In this document: in pieces, positions 1 through 11,640 of the stretch
How positions within the stretch are numbered: position 1 is the stretch's first letter
How the letters are laid out: every line of letters starts with the position of its first letter
Source of the DNA: Stomoxys calcitrans
Lineage: Eukaryota > Arthropoda > Insecta > Diptera > Muscidae
NCBI RefSeq assembly: GCF_963082655.1
Contig: NC_081553.1
Coordinates: forward strand, 46,085,989 to 46,149,988
DNA length: 64,000 bases
Reading direction: 5' to 3'
Position numbers and translations under genes: made by a program
Notes under the pieces: generated by a model
The model's database searches: none
Seen by the model: the letters and a program-made list of their open reading frames with translations, nothing else
What the model was told of the DNA's origin: nothing

Positions 1-299
1 TGAAAACTTTAATATTTTTTAAATATTTTGTAACTTTTGTTCACAATTTGTAAAGGGCAGAGTTGGTGGCAAACATAGGGTTGAGGTTGAAGGAAGCAAA
101 CTATGTGTGCTATATCATTAATTTTAGTAGTAATTTGTTAAGTAATGAGAAAAAGCGTGCTGGTTGGAGGGATGAATCTTGGGTGCCAACCACCAGTAAT
201 TCTGCATAAAAAGTACACCTATTGGCAAAGATTACATTTATTTGTATTAAGTAGAAAAAATCAAATCATACAATGATTAACTCTTCTTCTTTCTTTCTT
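1..299. other. Unassigned AT-rich sequence
   Basis: I see no ORF with recognisable content and no repeat shared with the rest of the window. The A/G-rich strand bordering the LINE (about 250-300) may be the LINE 3' tail. Confidence 0.4.
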
Positions 300-2045
300 A
301 AATTGGCTATGACACAATATATGTTCCATTAGCCGAACGTAGAATAGCGTTCCAAGCGCCTCCATCTTCTGCGCTCATTGTAAAACCTCATTTGGTACTG
401 AATGGTTTGGAGAGATTCTTTCCTATTCATACTGAGGAACGCGTATCAGCAAGTGTCATCCTGCAGAGTCTTATTAATTTTGTAGGGATACCAAACTCAT
501 ACATGGCTTGAAATACCTTTGAACGTAAAGAAGTATCGAAGGCGGCTTTGTAGTCAACAAAGAGATGGTAGGTGTTGATTTGTCCTTCTCGGGTCTTTTC
601 CAGGTTTTGGCGCAGTGTGAATATCTGGTCTAGGGTGGATTTACCAGGTCTAAAGCCGCATTGGTAGGGCCCATTTATCTCATTGACTTTAGGTTTTAAA
701 ATTTCACACAGTACTCTCGATGGGGAGGAGCCTCATTCCTCTGTAGTTGGCACATTCCGTCTTGTCTCCTTTCTTTTGTACGGGACATAGTATGCTGAGG
801 GTATGCAATCTTCTAGCCAGATTGAGCAGATAAGCTGATGCATACACCTTATCAGCTTGTCGCCTCTGGTCTTAAATAGTTCAGCGGGTAAGCGGTCGGC
901 TCCTGCTGCCTTGTTGTTCTTCAGTCGGGTCACTGCTACTTGGACCTCATTCAAACTAGGAGGTGTACATTCTATACCATCATCAGTGATTGGTTCTGCG
1001 GTATCCTCTTCGCCGGCAACATCGGCCACTAACAGTTGGGTAAAATGATCTTTCCATATCCTCAACATGTTATCTGTATCAGCTATCAGATTTCCTTCTT
1101 TATCTCTGCAGGAGGATATGCCTGTACTAAAGCCATCGTTTGATGTTTAATTCTTTGGTAGAATTTCTGGACTTCATTTTGGCTCCTGTATATCTCAATT
1201 CGCTAACACTCACGTCTTTCTGCGGAATAGCCGTTTCTCCTCTCTCTTTTTCTCCCAATACCTCTCCTTCATCTGGCGCGTTGCTACTGATAGCACGGTT
1301 GCTCTATATGCCCCATTCTTGGCTTCAGTAGCATCTCGACACTTTTGGTCGTACCATGGAGGAGGCTTCCGGTACCCAAGTACGGTTTTCGCACCATTTT
1401 CCATGGAGTGGGCAATAGTTTGCCACTGCGCCATTATATTATCGGAACAAGGAGTGCTTTCATAAAGCAGTTGGGTCAGTAGAGTGGAGTATGCTGCTGC
1501 CATTTGTTGTGTTTGCAGCTTTTCAATGTTGTGGAGTGTCAGATCGTACTTTCCTCGCCATTTTCAAACGGGCGCTAACCTTTGCTGCAACAAGGTAATG
1601 ATCCGGATCTATATTCGCTCCACGGATCGATCGTACATCTAACACATCTAACAACGTGATCAATTTGGTTCCTCGTGTTTTGATCGGTTGACAGCCATGT
1701 GGTTTTGTGAATATTTTTATGTTGAAATCTGGTGCTACAAACTACCATGTTTTTTTGCCGCGGCGAAATCAATCAGCCTCAGCCCATTACTAGACGTTAT
1801 CTCGTGGAGGCTAAACTTTCCGACTGTTGGACCAAAAATGTCTTCCTTCCCTATCTTCGCATTAAAATCTCCCAGAACGATTTTAATATCATGGGCGGGG
1901 CAGCGGTCATATTCTCTCTCTCTAGGCGCTCGTAGAAAATACCCTTGGTCTGCTCGTCTTTGTCTTCCGAACAGACTGCGCAACTCATATTGGAGCCGTA
2001 TATACAATATATATCTAGGTGTAATATTGCGTCAACGAAAATTCA
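300..2045 (-). pseudogene. RTE/CFDP2-like LINE remnant (endonuclease plus reverse transcriptase)
   Basis: Reading the minus strand, an APE-type endonuclease comes first, with GDFNAKIG near 1875-1850, SNGLRLIDF near 1795-1768 and TWLSTDQNTRNQIDHVV near 1690-1640. A linker follows (1503-1210). The reverse transcriptase N-terminal part carries LNEVQVAVTRLKNNKAAGAD (about 950-890), and its palm carries CGFRPGKSTLDQIFTLRQ and VDYKAAFDT (about 660-535). The gene is broken by frameshifts and stops. After the segment reading FSTK near 390 it jumps to a C-terminal-like stretch AEDGGAWNAILRSANG (about 370-320), so the catalytic YxDD region is absent through an internal deletion. Family placement rests on recognised words shared with arthropod RTE or craniofacial-development-protein-2-like LINEs; the exact clade is uncertain. 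It is not a functional gene. Confidence 0.85.
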
Positions 2046-2084
2046 TTTTTCCAAACCGATCTACTCAAAAAAAATTTTTAGTAT

Positions 2085-2310
2085 CAAGGAGTGCAATCCG
2101 ACTTAGTTTTAAGCTCAATGATGAATGGCCTTTTTCGAACCGTGTGCGACAGACCGACACCATAGAGGCTGACTATGTTACCAGCATTCGGAGGTGATAA
2201 CTTCCCTTGAAATATTTTTCTAATATCCTCGCTGGGAGTTGAAGTCAAGCGTTGGGCATCATGGGCGGACGTGATAAATTTTTCGCTACGAAGTCCCCCA
2301 ATATGCAATG
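2085..2310 (-). mobile_element. Old, diverged tRNA-derived SINE
   Basis: The order of words matches the younger SINE at 60936-61237: GAGTGCAATCCGACTTAG, then TTTAAGCTCAATGATGAA, then TTACCAGCATTCGGAGG. A decayed tRNA-like head reading GCGTTGGGCATCATGGGCGG lies at about 2250-2275. Divergence is far higher than in the other copies, so this is an ancient insertion next to the LINE remnant. Confidence 0.55.
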
Positions 2311-4455
2311 AACTTGGGCGACATCTCTTCTTGACTATCTAGCGGTTAAGAACACTTCATCACTCAACATAATGTTTGATATGTCATGTAATATGGATAA
2401 CAAGCGAAAATCCTTGTAATTAGAAAATTGGTGAGCAAAGTTTCTCTTAAATTTCATATTTAAATCTGCAGCACTCGTTTTGCCATTGTCACGTTTCCCA
2501 TTGAATTATTTTTCCTCACCAGCCTCCTATGCGTATGAGTTACATATGCAACAATTGAATTAATCATACGCTACCGTGCCATCTCTACCATTTCTCGCCA
2601 AAAGTCACAAACCAATGAACTTGGACCACGTTTTGTGAAAATCTTTAAAACAAAACTTAACTGATACATTAACGACACCGTAATGTTCGATGTAAAAGCA
2701 TTCCCATTCTCCCTTTCTGAGCTGAAAGCCAAACGAATGTTATATGCTGAAAACAACTAGCCAAGCATGAAGTAACAAACATTGTAGGGATTGTTATGGA
2801 AGACCCAACTCAATGCGTTAAAAAAAGAACATCGTTAAAGTTCCACAACAAAATGTGTGAGGTTCACTGTGTGACTGTGCAAGGATGGGCGAGTGTGAGT
2901 TACAACAATGTCTGAGGATAACACCAAAAACCAATAAGAAGTGGTTTTTAATGGACTCACTGTTATTTTTCTCTGTTTCCATGAAGTTCAGCAAAGCAAG
3001 AAGAAGCTGTAGCAGCTAACGCGCACACACACACACACACACACACACCATCAAAGTTACTTTGGCAGCTCATACTCTTCCACACATACGGACCCAAACA
3101 CTCACGTGCATTTTGTTATGTCTCACGATTCTCTGGGACCAAATTGAAAACAAAACGAACCCTTTTGATAAATGAAACAATGATTTTATGAAAAATCACG
3201 TCCTGCGAAATGCGAGTATCAGCGCTCATTTTAGAAAATTGCCATGGAAACGTGTATTCCAAGAAAAATGTGTAATTTTCAAAATGCTTCTATTTCTTAA
3301 GAGAGAATTTTTGCAGCTTTATTTTGTGCCATAATCAGATGCCAGCTAGAGAGTGCGTTATGTGGAAAGTTCAAACGCTTCCATTACAAAGCGCCCTAAA
3401 TAAAATGCTTGACACATACGATTCTGTGGTATAACAAATTGTAATCACTTAAATTGATTGCAATGCGCTACTAAGTAAAAGACGCGAAAGTAATGTCAGG
3501 AACAGAAGTTTAGAGCATTTAAAAAAAAAATAATTTGAGCAAAAATAAAAGATTAAATATTTCAGGTTTTAAGATAGTGTTTTTAGATTAAGAATTTTCT
3601 TATCTTGATGGAAACCTAAACCGAACGAAGAAAACATCTTCAAGCACATTATCATACCATTAAACAAAATGAGTAAAGAGAAACATGAGTTATAAGAGAA
3701 CTTAAGCGAAGATCGGAAAACAAATGACCAAATTATTGTTGTGTTATTCAAAATCGGACTTAAATATATATGGGAGATATATCTAAAACTGAATCGATTT
3801 CGACTAAAATCTGTACATATAAAGAAAGTCATAAAATAAGACATTGTGAAAATTTTCGAGAAAATTTAAAAGGAAATTGGCTGAAAAATCCCCTGGAAGT
3901 GAAAATCGTGCGATACAATGTATGGGAGTGTTGAGAAAATAGTAAAGATTCGTATGATGAATGCATGTATGTGCAATCGAACTTGCGGTTGGTTCCAACA
4001 TGTTCGTTAGCAGGAATCATTGGCTACATACTCCTAGAACAGGCAAGCTATGGTTCGATCATTGCACATACAAGCATTCCCATTCAAATGCAAAATATTA
4101 GGGTGTGTTTGATTGTTGATATGCGTATTGATCTGCGTGCTGGCTATACTGCGCGCCCGGACGAATGTTGTTGTTGTTGTTGCGCTTTAAACAAAGTGCG
4201 TTTAGTTAATAAGCTAGGCTTAGGTTCTGCAGCAGGGGGTGGCGACGCACAAGCAGCTGGACTATTCGTATGAGTGTATGAAGCAAGAGGGGTAATGTGA
4301 ATACCCACGCAGATTAATATGGGTATGCTGTGTGGAGTTAGGGTGAGAAATATGTAGAAAAGGTGTTACAATTTAATAAAATTATGATTTTAAGTAATAC
4401 TGATGTTTGTATGATAATAATGAATTTGGCCTTGGAATTAAAAATAGCAGTAGAT
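2311..4455. other. Unassigned AT-rich stretch without recognised gene
   Basis: Contains a (CA)n run (3022-3048) and a short (GTT)n run (about 4166-4180). The ORFs here are under about 105 codons, have AT-driven composition and show no motif I recognise. It could be intergenic or intronic. Confidence 0.5.
3022..3048. repeat. (CA)n microsatellite
   Basis: About thirteen uninterrupted CA dinucleotides, preceded by GCGC. Confidence 0.9.
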
Positions 4456-4938
4456 CAAGTAAAAAGGAATTAAACTCTGCCGGCTCGAACTTTGGATATC
4501 CACCACCTCGGGTATATACGTAAACCACCTCTCGTCATAATCCGGTGAAAAATGCATAATTTATGGCTCCATAGCAGCTATATCGAAATATGGTTCCATT
4601 TGTACCAAATTCGACACGGACATTGAGTGGTCTAATAAGTCATCGTTCAATTTTGTAAGACAAAATATTTTGCTAGCCATATCCAAATATAGACCGATCT
4701 GAATCATATACGACATGGATGTCGAAAATCCCAACAAGTCACTGTGCCAATTTTGAGCGAAATCGGATTATAAATGTGATTTTTATGGGCCCAAACCTTT
4801 AAATCGAGAGATCGGTCTATATGGCAGCTATATCCAAATCTGAACCGATCTGAGCCAAATTGAAGAGGGATATCGAAGGGCCCAACACAACGGCGACATC
4901 GGACAATAAATGTGCCTTTTATGGGTCTATTACCTTAA
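4456..4938 (-). mobile_element. Family A DINE-like element, truncated
   Basis: Begins with the terminal CAAGTAAAAAGG and a decayed hairpin, then the subterminal CCACCACCTCGGGTATAT, and continues into two to three diverged A monomers. The head with its GTCY tract is missing. It abuts LINE-like sequence at 4939. Confidence 0.8.
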
Positions 4939-5090
4939 ACATTTTAAAAGAGCTCGTCATGAAAAAGCGGATGTTTATTGGGATGTGACCGGGGAGGGGA
5001 ATACAATAAGATTACCAGAGCGGCTAAATGTGTCTCCTGGAAGCTTTTCTGCGAACAGGTCGATAGCGTGAATGACGCCGCCAAGATAAA
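4939..5090 (+). pseudogene. LINE fragment from the endonuclease-RT linker region
   Basis: One frame reads EYNKITRAAKCVSWKLFCEQ, followed by VDSVNDAAKINK, which resembles the linker between endonuclease and reverse transcriptase in I/Jockey-like LINEs. It is cut at both sides by family A elements; the right cut falls directly at CAAGTAAAAAGG (5091). It is too short for a firm clade call. Confidence 0.6.
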
Positions 5091-6144
5091 CAAGTAAAAA
5101 GGCGTTAAGTTCGGCCGGGCCGAACTTTGGATACCCACCACCTCGGGTAAACCACCTTCTATCAAAATCCGGTTAACAGTTATATCGATATATGTTTCGA
5201 TTTGGACCAATCACTAATAAGTACAAGACATTGTTCTGAAAATAAAACGTTCTGAACCATACACGACATAGATGTTGAAAAGCCTAACATAAGTCACTGT
5301 GTCAAATTTCAGTGAAATCGGATTATAAATGCCCCTTTTATATGGCCAAGAATTTAAATCCAATTCTGCATCGATTTGGACTAAGTTTCAGAAAAATGTC
5401 GAAGAGTCTAACACAACGCACTGTCCCAAATTTCAGCGAAATCGGATAATAAATGCGCCTTTTATGGCCCCAAATCCTAAAACCGAGAGATCGGTCTATA
5501 TGGCAGCTATATCCAAATCTGGTCGGATCTGTACCATATTACAGAAGTATGCCAAGGGGCATTACTCAACTCACTGTCCCAAATTTCGGCGATATCGGGC
5601 AATAAATGCACCTTTCATCACATCTGAACCGATCAAATTGAAGAAAAATGTCCAAGGGCCTAAGACAACTCACTGTCCCAAATTCCACCAAAATCGGATA
5701 ATAAATATGGCTTTTATGAGTCTAAGACCCTAAATCGGAGAATCGGTCTATATGGCAGCTATAACCAAATCTGAACCCATCTGGAAAAAATTAACGAAGG
5801 ATGTCGAAGGGCCTAACACAATACATTGTCCCAAATTTCAGCAAAATCGGATAATAAATGTGGCTTTTATGGGCTTAAGACCCTAAATCGAGAAATCGAT
5901 CTATATGGCAGTTATATCAAAATCTGAACCGATCTGGTCCAAATTGATAAATGATGTCAAAGGGCCTAACGCAACTCACTGTCCCAAATTTCAGCAAAAT
6001 CGGATGATAAATGTGGCTTTTATGGGCCTAAGACCCTAAATCTTCGGATCGGTCTATATGGGGGCTATAAGAAGATATAGTCCGATATAGCCCATCTTAG
6101 AACTTAACCTGCTTATGGACAAAAAAACAATCTGTGCAAAGTTT
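5091..6144 (-). mobile_element. Family A element with monomer array, head lost at LINE junction
   Basis: Shows the terminal CAAGTAAAAAGGCG, an intact hairpin of arms AAGTTCGGCC and GGCCGAACTT, the subterminal CCACCACCTCGGG, and about six A monomers (TCGGTCTATATGGCAGCTAT). The post-array stretch TTAACCTGCTTATGGAC follows. The copy stops at GTGCAAAGTTT, where the LINE at 6145 begins, so the GTCY tract and ATACCC head are missing. Confidence 0.85.
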
Positions 6145-8096
6145 GACAATGTGCGGACCGACACACTGATCCAATCCTTAGACCAGTACAGGGTGGACCC
6201 GGTCCTTAGAGACTGGATAAACCATATGCTAAGGAACAGGTGGATAAATTGTGTGTCCCATGGCAGAAATATAAGGGAGAAAGTGGCACAGGGCACGCTA
6301 CAGGGGCATTTTAACGCCACTCCTATGGGTGACCACCATATATGACTTATTGTGGATGCTGACTGAGGAGGGATTTGATTCCGTGTGCTACGCAGACGAT
6401 GTTATAATACTCTAAGGGGTAAGGATTCGAACGAGCTAGGCAGAAGGGCCGAAAGGATCTTGCATATGACTGGGCTAGACCCAGAGGTCTCGATATCAAC
6501 CCAGAGAAGACTGAAATATGAATGTTCACGAGGAAGATGAATGTGGCCCAATTTAACACACCACGTTTCCACATTAAGACGATTTCGATATCTGACAAGG
6601 TCAAATACTTAGAGGTGATCTTGGATAGGAAACTTAATTTGAAGTGTCACATTCGGGAGCGTACTGAGAAGGCTTACAGATGTTGGGCACTATGTTGACG
6701 AGCCGTAGGCACGAAATGGGGCCTGAATGCGAGGATAGTCCACTGGCTCTACAGAAGTGTCATTAGACCAATACTTACTTACGCCTCAGTAGTTTGGTGG
6801 ACCGTTATGGAGAAAAGGTGTAACATAAGGACCATACAACAGGTTCAGAGAACATGACCGCGCCTACCAGGGCACTAAGAGACTATTCTAGATATTCGAC
6901 CCATTGACATACAGATTAAGTGTGAGGCAGCCACTGCTGTTATGAGACTTAAAGCGATGGGCGAATGGATTGAGAATGGGACCAGCTCATACCATCGCAG
7001 TATAATTGAGGCGACGATAGGAATCCTGAAAGGAAGGGAAGAGGTTTCCGATCGGATATCTGAGATGAACATTGAAGTCGAGTGAGAGGCACTGCTGCCA
7101 TTGGCACTGTCTTGGATTGACGGTTCCCTAATATTGCCGCCTGGAAGATCATGTGACACGGATGGATCAAAGCTAGAGGACAGAGTGAGCGTGGGGGTTT
7201 ATATTGAGAACCCAGGGACTGAGATCTGTTTTAGACTGCCTGACCATTATACGGTCCTGCAGGCGGAGATCCGGACGATCACGGAATGCATGAAGTACTG
7301 TGGTGCTAATGCTATAACATGGAGTGTGAATGTCTTTGCCGTCAGTAAAATTGCCATAGGGGCAATAAAAACAAGGGCGGTAAGGTCACGAATAGTCTTG
7401 CAGTGTAAGAAGGAGATTAACGTCTTCTCTGAGGATGGGAAAATCCTCATCGTTTGGGTGCCGGGCCATAACTGAGTAACGGGGAAATGAAAGGGCATAC
7501 GATTTGGCGGTGAAGACCAGGGGACTGCCGTCAATAAACTTGGTTAACCTGAAGCCTTTCGGGTCGCCGCAGTCCGAGTTAAGGGAGTGGGCGACAAATG
7601 CGCATGCAACATTGTGGAACAGCCAAACAGTCGGTGGGACGGCAAAATCCTATGGTGTGATCCGGATCGTGAGATGACGAGGCTGTTATTGAAAGGAAGT
7701 AAAAAGGAGGTCAGTATAGGTTTTGGTGTCATAGCGGGACACGTAGGACTACGAGCTCACTAATGTAAAATCGGTGCGGCAAGTAATAGCATTTTTAGGG
7801 TGAAGATGATGAGACGTTGGGGCATTTCCTTTGTCATTGACCGGCTTTCGCGTCTAACAGATACCGGCAATTAGGTGGAGACACAATACCAGTCATGAAC
7901 CAATTTAGGGTAGCGGTATTGAAAGCAATTAAGGATTTTGTAAGTAGCACGGAATTCCCAGCTTAAAATTTTCTTTTAAGAAATTACTTTATAGTTTTTA
8001 AAGCGCACAACAAGCCGATTACTGGCTTAGGTGTATGTCCATAGTGGCGTGGGTGGATTAATATCTGCACTCTCTTCTCAACCTAACCTTACCTAA
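6145..8096 (+). pseudogene. 5'-truncated LINE with reverse transcriptase and RNase H (copy 1)
   Basis: The sequence starts inside the RT fingers/palm (DNVRTDTLIQSLDQYRVD). It keeps the catalytic YADD codons at 6389-6400, then INPEKTE, YLEVILDRKLN and the thumb/linker. The RNase H domain has TDGSK (about 7157-7171) and QAEIRTI (about 7260). The third acidic site reads AVSK where the sister copy at 51452-52880 has TDSK, so a catalytic aspartate is lost. A stop follows WVPGHN near 7472. Several frameshifts and stops follow YADD. A decayed Cys/His tail (around 7770-7850) and a 3' UTR ending in ACCTAACCTTACCTAA close the copy. The RNase H points to the I/R1/LOA-like group; the exact clade is not resolved. 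The 5' junction lies in the tail of a family A element. Confidence 0.88.
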
Positions 8097-8097
8097 A

Positions 8098-8562
8098 TCA
8101 GTAAAACAGTTTATATGACAGCTATATCCACATCTAAACCGATCTGGGCCAAATTGAAGAATGATGTCGACTGGTCTTACTCAACTCACTGTCCCAAATT
8201 TTTAATAAATTGGATAATAAATGCGGCTTTTATGGGCCTTAGACACTAAATCGACGGATCGGTCTATATGGGGGCTATATCAAGATAAAATCCAAAATAG
8301 CCCATCTTCAAACTTAACCTGCTTATGGACAAAAAAAGAATCTGTGCAAAGTTTCAGCTCAATATCTCTATTTTTGAAGACTGTAGCGTGATTTCAACAG
8401 ACAGACGGACAGACAGACGGACGGACATGGCTATATCGTCTTAGATTTTTACGCTGATCAAGAATATATATACTTTATGGGGTCGGAAATGGATATTTCG
8501 ATGTGTTGCAAATGGAATGACAAAATGAATATACCCCCATCCTTCGGTGTTGGATATAAAAA
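8098..8562 (-). mobile_element. Family A fragment with complete head
   Basis: One and a half A monomers, then TTAACCTGCTTATGGAC, the GACAGACGGACAGAC tract, the TA-rich core (GATCAAGAATATATATAC) and the head in reverse, ending GGTGTTGGATATAAAAA. It follows directly after the LINE 3' end. Confidence 0.85.
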
Positions 8563-8862
8563 GGCTGCAAATATGTTGTTTTTGATGATATGATGACTAT
8601 GAGCATCATCAGACACGGTTGACGGATTGGATATATCCGCCAACAGGGAGCTATATCTAAATCTGAACTGATTTTTATGAAATTCACTAGTGGGTTGGAG
8701 AGTCCTAATAGAAATCTAAGTGTCAAATTTCGAGGCAATCAGTTAACAGATGACAATATTACTGCAGTATTATTCCAAATCGAATGAAAATATATATGGG
8801 AGTTATATCCAAATCTGAACCGGTTTTTCCCACTTTCAATTAGATTCGTCTTTAGGTCAAAA
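8563..8862 (-). mobile_element. Family C-like monomers
   Basis: Contains about two diverged units with GGAGCTATATCTAAATCTGA and ATATATATGGGAGTTATAT, matching family C read in reverse. No head or hairpin is present. The first 70 bases have no match that I can see. Confidence 0.55.
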
Positions 8863-8972
8863 CAACTAAAAGCGTGCTCGGTTCGGTCGCGCCGAGTCTT
8901 ATATACCCTCCACCATGGATAGCATTTGTCGAGTTCTTTTTCCGGTGTCTCTTTTTTGGCAAACAAAGGAAA
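8863..8972 (-). mobile_element. Family B hairpin-end fragment
   Basis: Shows CTAAAAGCGTGCT, a degraded hairpin, then TATATACCCTCCACCATGG and CATTTGTCGAGTTCTTTT. This is the B terminal region in reverse orientation. The rest of the element is missing and LINE sequence follows. Confidence 0.75.
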
Positions 8973-9310
8973 GGACAGGGAAAGGAAGATGAAATCCTGC
9001 TCGCATGTATGGGCTGGTGGTTCGAGAACATCCTTGGAGCTACACCACCGTGTCCAGAGGAGGGCGTTGATGTTGATAGGGGACAGTACGATATCCTCCG
9101 TTTTTGTTTCACTTGAACACCATTGCAACGTGGATTGCGGGACACTGTTCTGTCGATATTCTCATGGTTGTGTGTTCCACCGATATCTGCCTTCGTATTC
9201 CTGTCGCAAGGTTGTTGGTTAGAAATACGAGACTTTCCAGGAAGTCATACCCGTTTGTGATTGATTGGCCTTCAGAAAATCAAAACCTATGTCAATAATT
9301 ACTACTCCCG
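8973..9310 (+). pseudogene. LINE fragment, RT C-terminal region (composite copy 1)
   Basis: Reads HHRVQRRALMLIGDSTISS, SLEHHCNVDCGTLFCRY and RNTRLSRKSYPFVIDW, which resembles the region downstream of the RT in non-LTR elements (VQRRA, then RLSRxxHPFV). It carries stops and indels. It ends near 9310, where an oppositely oriented LINE tail begins. The same arrangement recurs at 11030-11640. Confidence 0.6.
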
Positions 9311-9520
9311 ACGGTTTCATCTATTGTGATACCACAGGAACAGAAGGAGGAAGATGCCATCTAATTCCTACCGTTTAACCATCCAGATCGGTTTAAAAGG
9401 AAAAATATTTACATCCGCTCAAATCAGACAGGTTCTCACAGAAAAGAGAACCTAAAGTGGAACTTCATCTGACTACCAATGCGGGACACACACACAGAAA
9501 CTGTTCTATAGTTTCTTTTT
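9311..9520 (-). pseudogene. LINE 3' tail fragment (composite copy 1)
   Basis: The minus strand reads a decayed Cys/His segment (TIEHL-like, then VCPALAV-like), followed by a stretch with TTCTGTTCCTGTGGTATCAC. It parallels 11276-11640. It is truncated by the head of the family A element at 9521. Confidence 0.55.
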
Positions 9521-10960
9521 ATACCCACCACCGAAGGATAGGGGTATATTCATTTTGTCATTCTGTTTGCAAGACATCGAAATATCCATTTCCCACCCTA
9601 TAAAGTATATATATTCTCGATCAGCGTAAAAATCTAAGACGATCTAGACATGTCCGCCGGTCTGTCTGTCTGTCCGTCTGTCTGTTGAAATCACGCTACG
9701 GTCTTTAAAAATAGAGATATTGAGCTAAAACTTTGCACAGATTCTTTTTTTGTCCATAAGCAGGTTAAGTTTGAAAATGGGTTATATCTGATTATATCTT
9801 GATATAGCCCCCATATAGACCGATCCGCCGATTTAGGGTCTTAGACCCATAAAAGCCACATTTATTATCCGATTTTGCTGAAATTTGGGACAGTGAGTTG
9901 TGTTACGCCCCTCGATATCCTTCGTTAATTTGTTTCAGATCGGTCCAGATTTGGATACATCTGTCATATAGACCGATCTCTCGATTAAAGGTATTGCGCA
10001 CATAAAAGGCGCATTTATTGTCTGATTTTGCTGAAATTTTGAAACAGTGATTTATGTTAGGCCCGTCGACATCCTTAGTCAATTTGGCCCAGATCGGTCT
10101 TGATTTGGATATAGCTGCCATATAGACCGATCTCTGGATTTAAGGCTTTGGGCCAATAAAAGGCGCATTTATTGTCCGATGTCGCCGAAATTTTGGGCAC
10201 TGAGTTGTGTTAGGCCATTCGACATCTTTTTGTAATATGGTCTAGATCGGTCCAGATTTGGATATAGCTGCCATATAGACCGATCTCTCTATTTAAGGTC
10301 TTGGTCCCATAAAAGGCGCATTTTTTGTCTGATTTCACCGAAATTTAGGACAGTGAGTTGCGTTAGGACCTTCAACATTCTTCTTCAATATGGCTAAGAA
10401 TGGTCCAGATTTGGATATTGCTGCCATATAGACCGCTCTCCCGATATAAGGTTTTGGGCCCATAAAAGGCGCATTTTTTGTCCGATTTCACTGAAATATA
10501 GGACAGTGAGTTGTGTCAGGTCCTTCGTGAGCCCTCTTCAATTTGGCCCAGATCGGTTCAGATTTTGGTATAGCTGCCATATAAACCGATCTCTCGATTT
10601 AAAGTCTTGGTCCCATAAAAGGCTCATTTATAATCCGATTTCGCTGAAATTTGACACAGTGTCTTATGTTAGACTTTTCGTCATCCGTGTCGTATATGGT
10701 TCAGATCGGTCTATATTTGAAAACGGCTACCAAAAAGACCTTTGTTTGGTTGTACAAAATCGAACAATGACTTTTACTTAATAGACCACTCAATATCCGT
10801 TTAGAAATTGGTCCAATTCGTAACATATTTGGATAAAGTTGCTACGGGGTCATACATTATGCATTTTTTACCGGATTATGACGAAAGATGGTTAACATAT
10901 ATACCCGAGGTGGTGGGTGTCCAAAGATCGGCCCGGCCAAACTTAACGCCTTTTTACTTG
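9521..10960 (+). mobile_element. Complete family A DINE-like element (1.44 kb)
   Basis: From low to high coordinate it has ATACCCACCACCGAAGG, the core AAAGTATATATATTC, and a GTCY tract (about 9650-9685). An A array follows, with CTGCCATATAGACC phased at 10115, 10268, 10421 and 10574, a period of 153 bp. It ends with the subterminal GAGGTGGTGGGTG, a hairpin and CTTTTTACTTG. No ORF of its own is credible. By layout it is an INE-1/DINE-1-like non-autonomous Helitron derivative. Confidence 0.88.
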
Positions 10961-11275
10961 TTCTTCTTAAGCCCCTCTAAGGAGCAATTCCTATCCGATT
11001 TGGTTGAAATTGTTCGGAATGGGATCTAGCCAAGAATGTCTTGAATCGTTTTATTATTTGACACACGTTGCGTGTTCCAATGGTATCCTCCTTCTTATTC
11101 CTGATGTAAGGATAAGACTTTCCAGGAATTTTCACCCGTTTGTGATTGAGATAGTTCCTTTCTCACCTGAACTGTTCCTGTGTGGAATCGTCTTCCTGCA
11201 AATATCTTTCCCACCGACTACGACATCCAGAAACTCAAAACGAAAGTCACTATTTACAACTCCCGAAGTTTTCGG
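10961..11275 (+). pseudogene. LINE fragment, RT C-terminal region (composite copy 2)
   Basis: After about 50 bases of B-like sequence (CAATTCCTATCCGATTTGG), one frame reads IRLSRNFHPFVIEIV and another LQISFPPTTTSRNSK. This is the same region as 8973-9310. It passes near 11275 into the inverted LINE tail, at the same join as copy 1. Confidence 0.55.
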
Positions 11276-11640
11276 CCATTGTGATACCACAGGAACAGAA
11301 GAAGGAAGATGCCATCTAAATCCTAATGTTGGACCAACCAGATCTCTTTAAAAAGCCGAATAACTTGCGAACACATTCGCTAAACCATTTCTCAAAGAAA
11401 TGAGAACCTAAAGTGGAACTCCTTCTGACTGCCAATGCGGGACACACACGCATAAGGTGTTCTATAGTCTCTTCTACTTCGATGTCCTCACAGTTTCTGG
11501 AAAGTCGTTACTGGCAACCTTCAGTCTGTCAGCATGTTTTCCTATTAGACAGTGAGCTGTCATTACGGACGCAATGACTGAAACGTCTGTTCTAGCCAGT
11601 GACACCAAAGCGGTAGACTTCTTGCATTATATGGCTCTGA
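11276..11640 (-). pseudogene. LINE 3' tail with decayed Cys/His motif (composite copy 2)
   Basis: Across frames the minus strand reads VASNDF, then TIEHL/VCPALAVRRSSTLGSHFF, then KRSGWSNI. This is a C-terminal Cys/His domain typical of LINEs that carry RNase H. It differs in sequence from the LINE at 6145-8096, so a second LINE family is present. Confidence 0.6.

Noticed and set aside
3965..4273. 102-codon ORF as host gene
   Set aside because: No recognised motif; includes a cysteine run from a (TGT)n repeat; no support from codon pattern.
6145..8096. Intact reverse transcriptase gene
   Set aside because: Stops and frameshifts follow YADD closely, and a catalytic RNase H residue is lost.
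9521..10960. Autonomous Helitron
   Set aside because: No Rep or helicase coding sequence on either strand; only monomers and ends.
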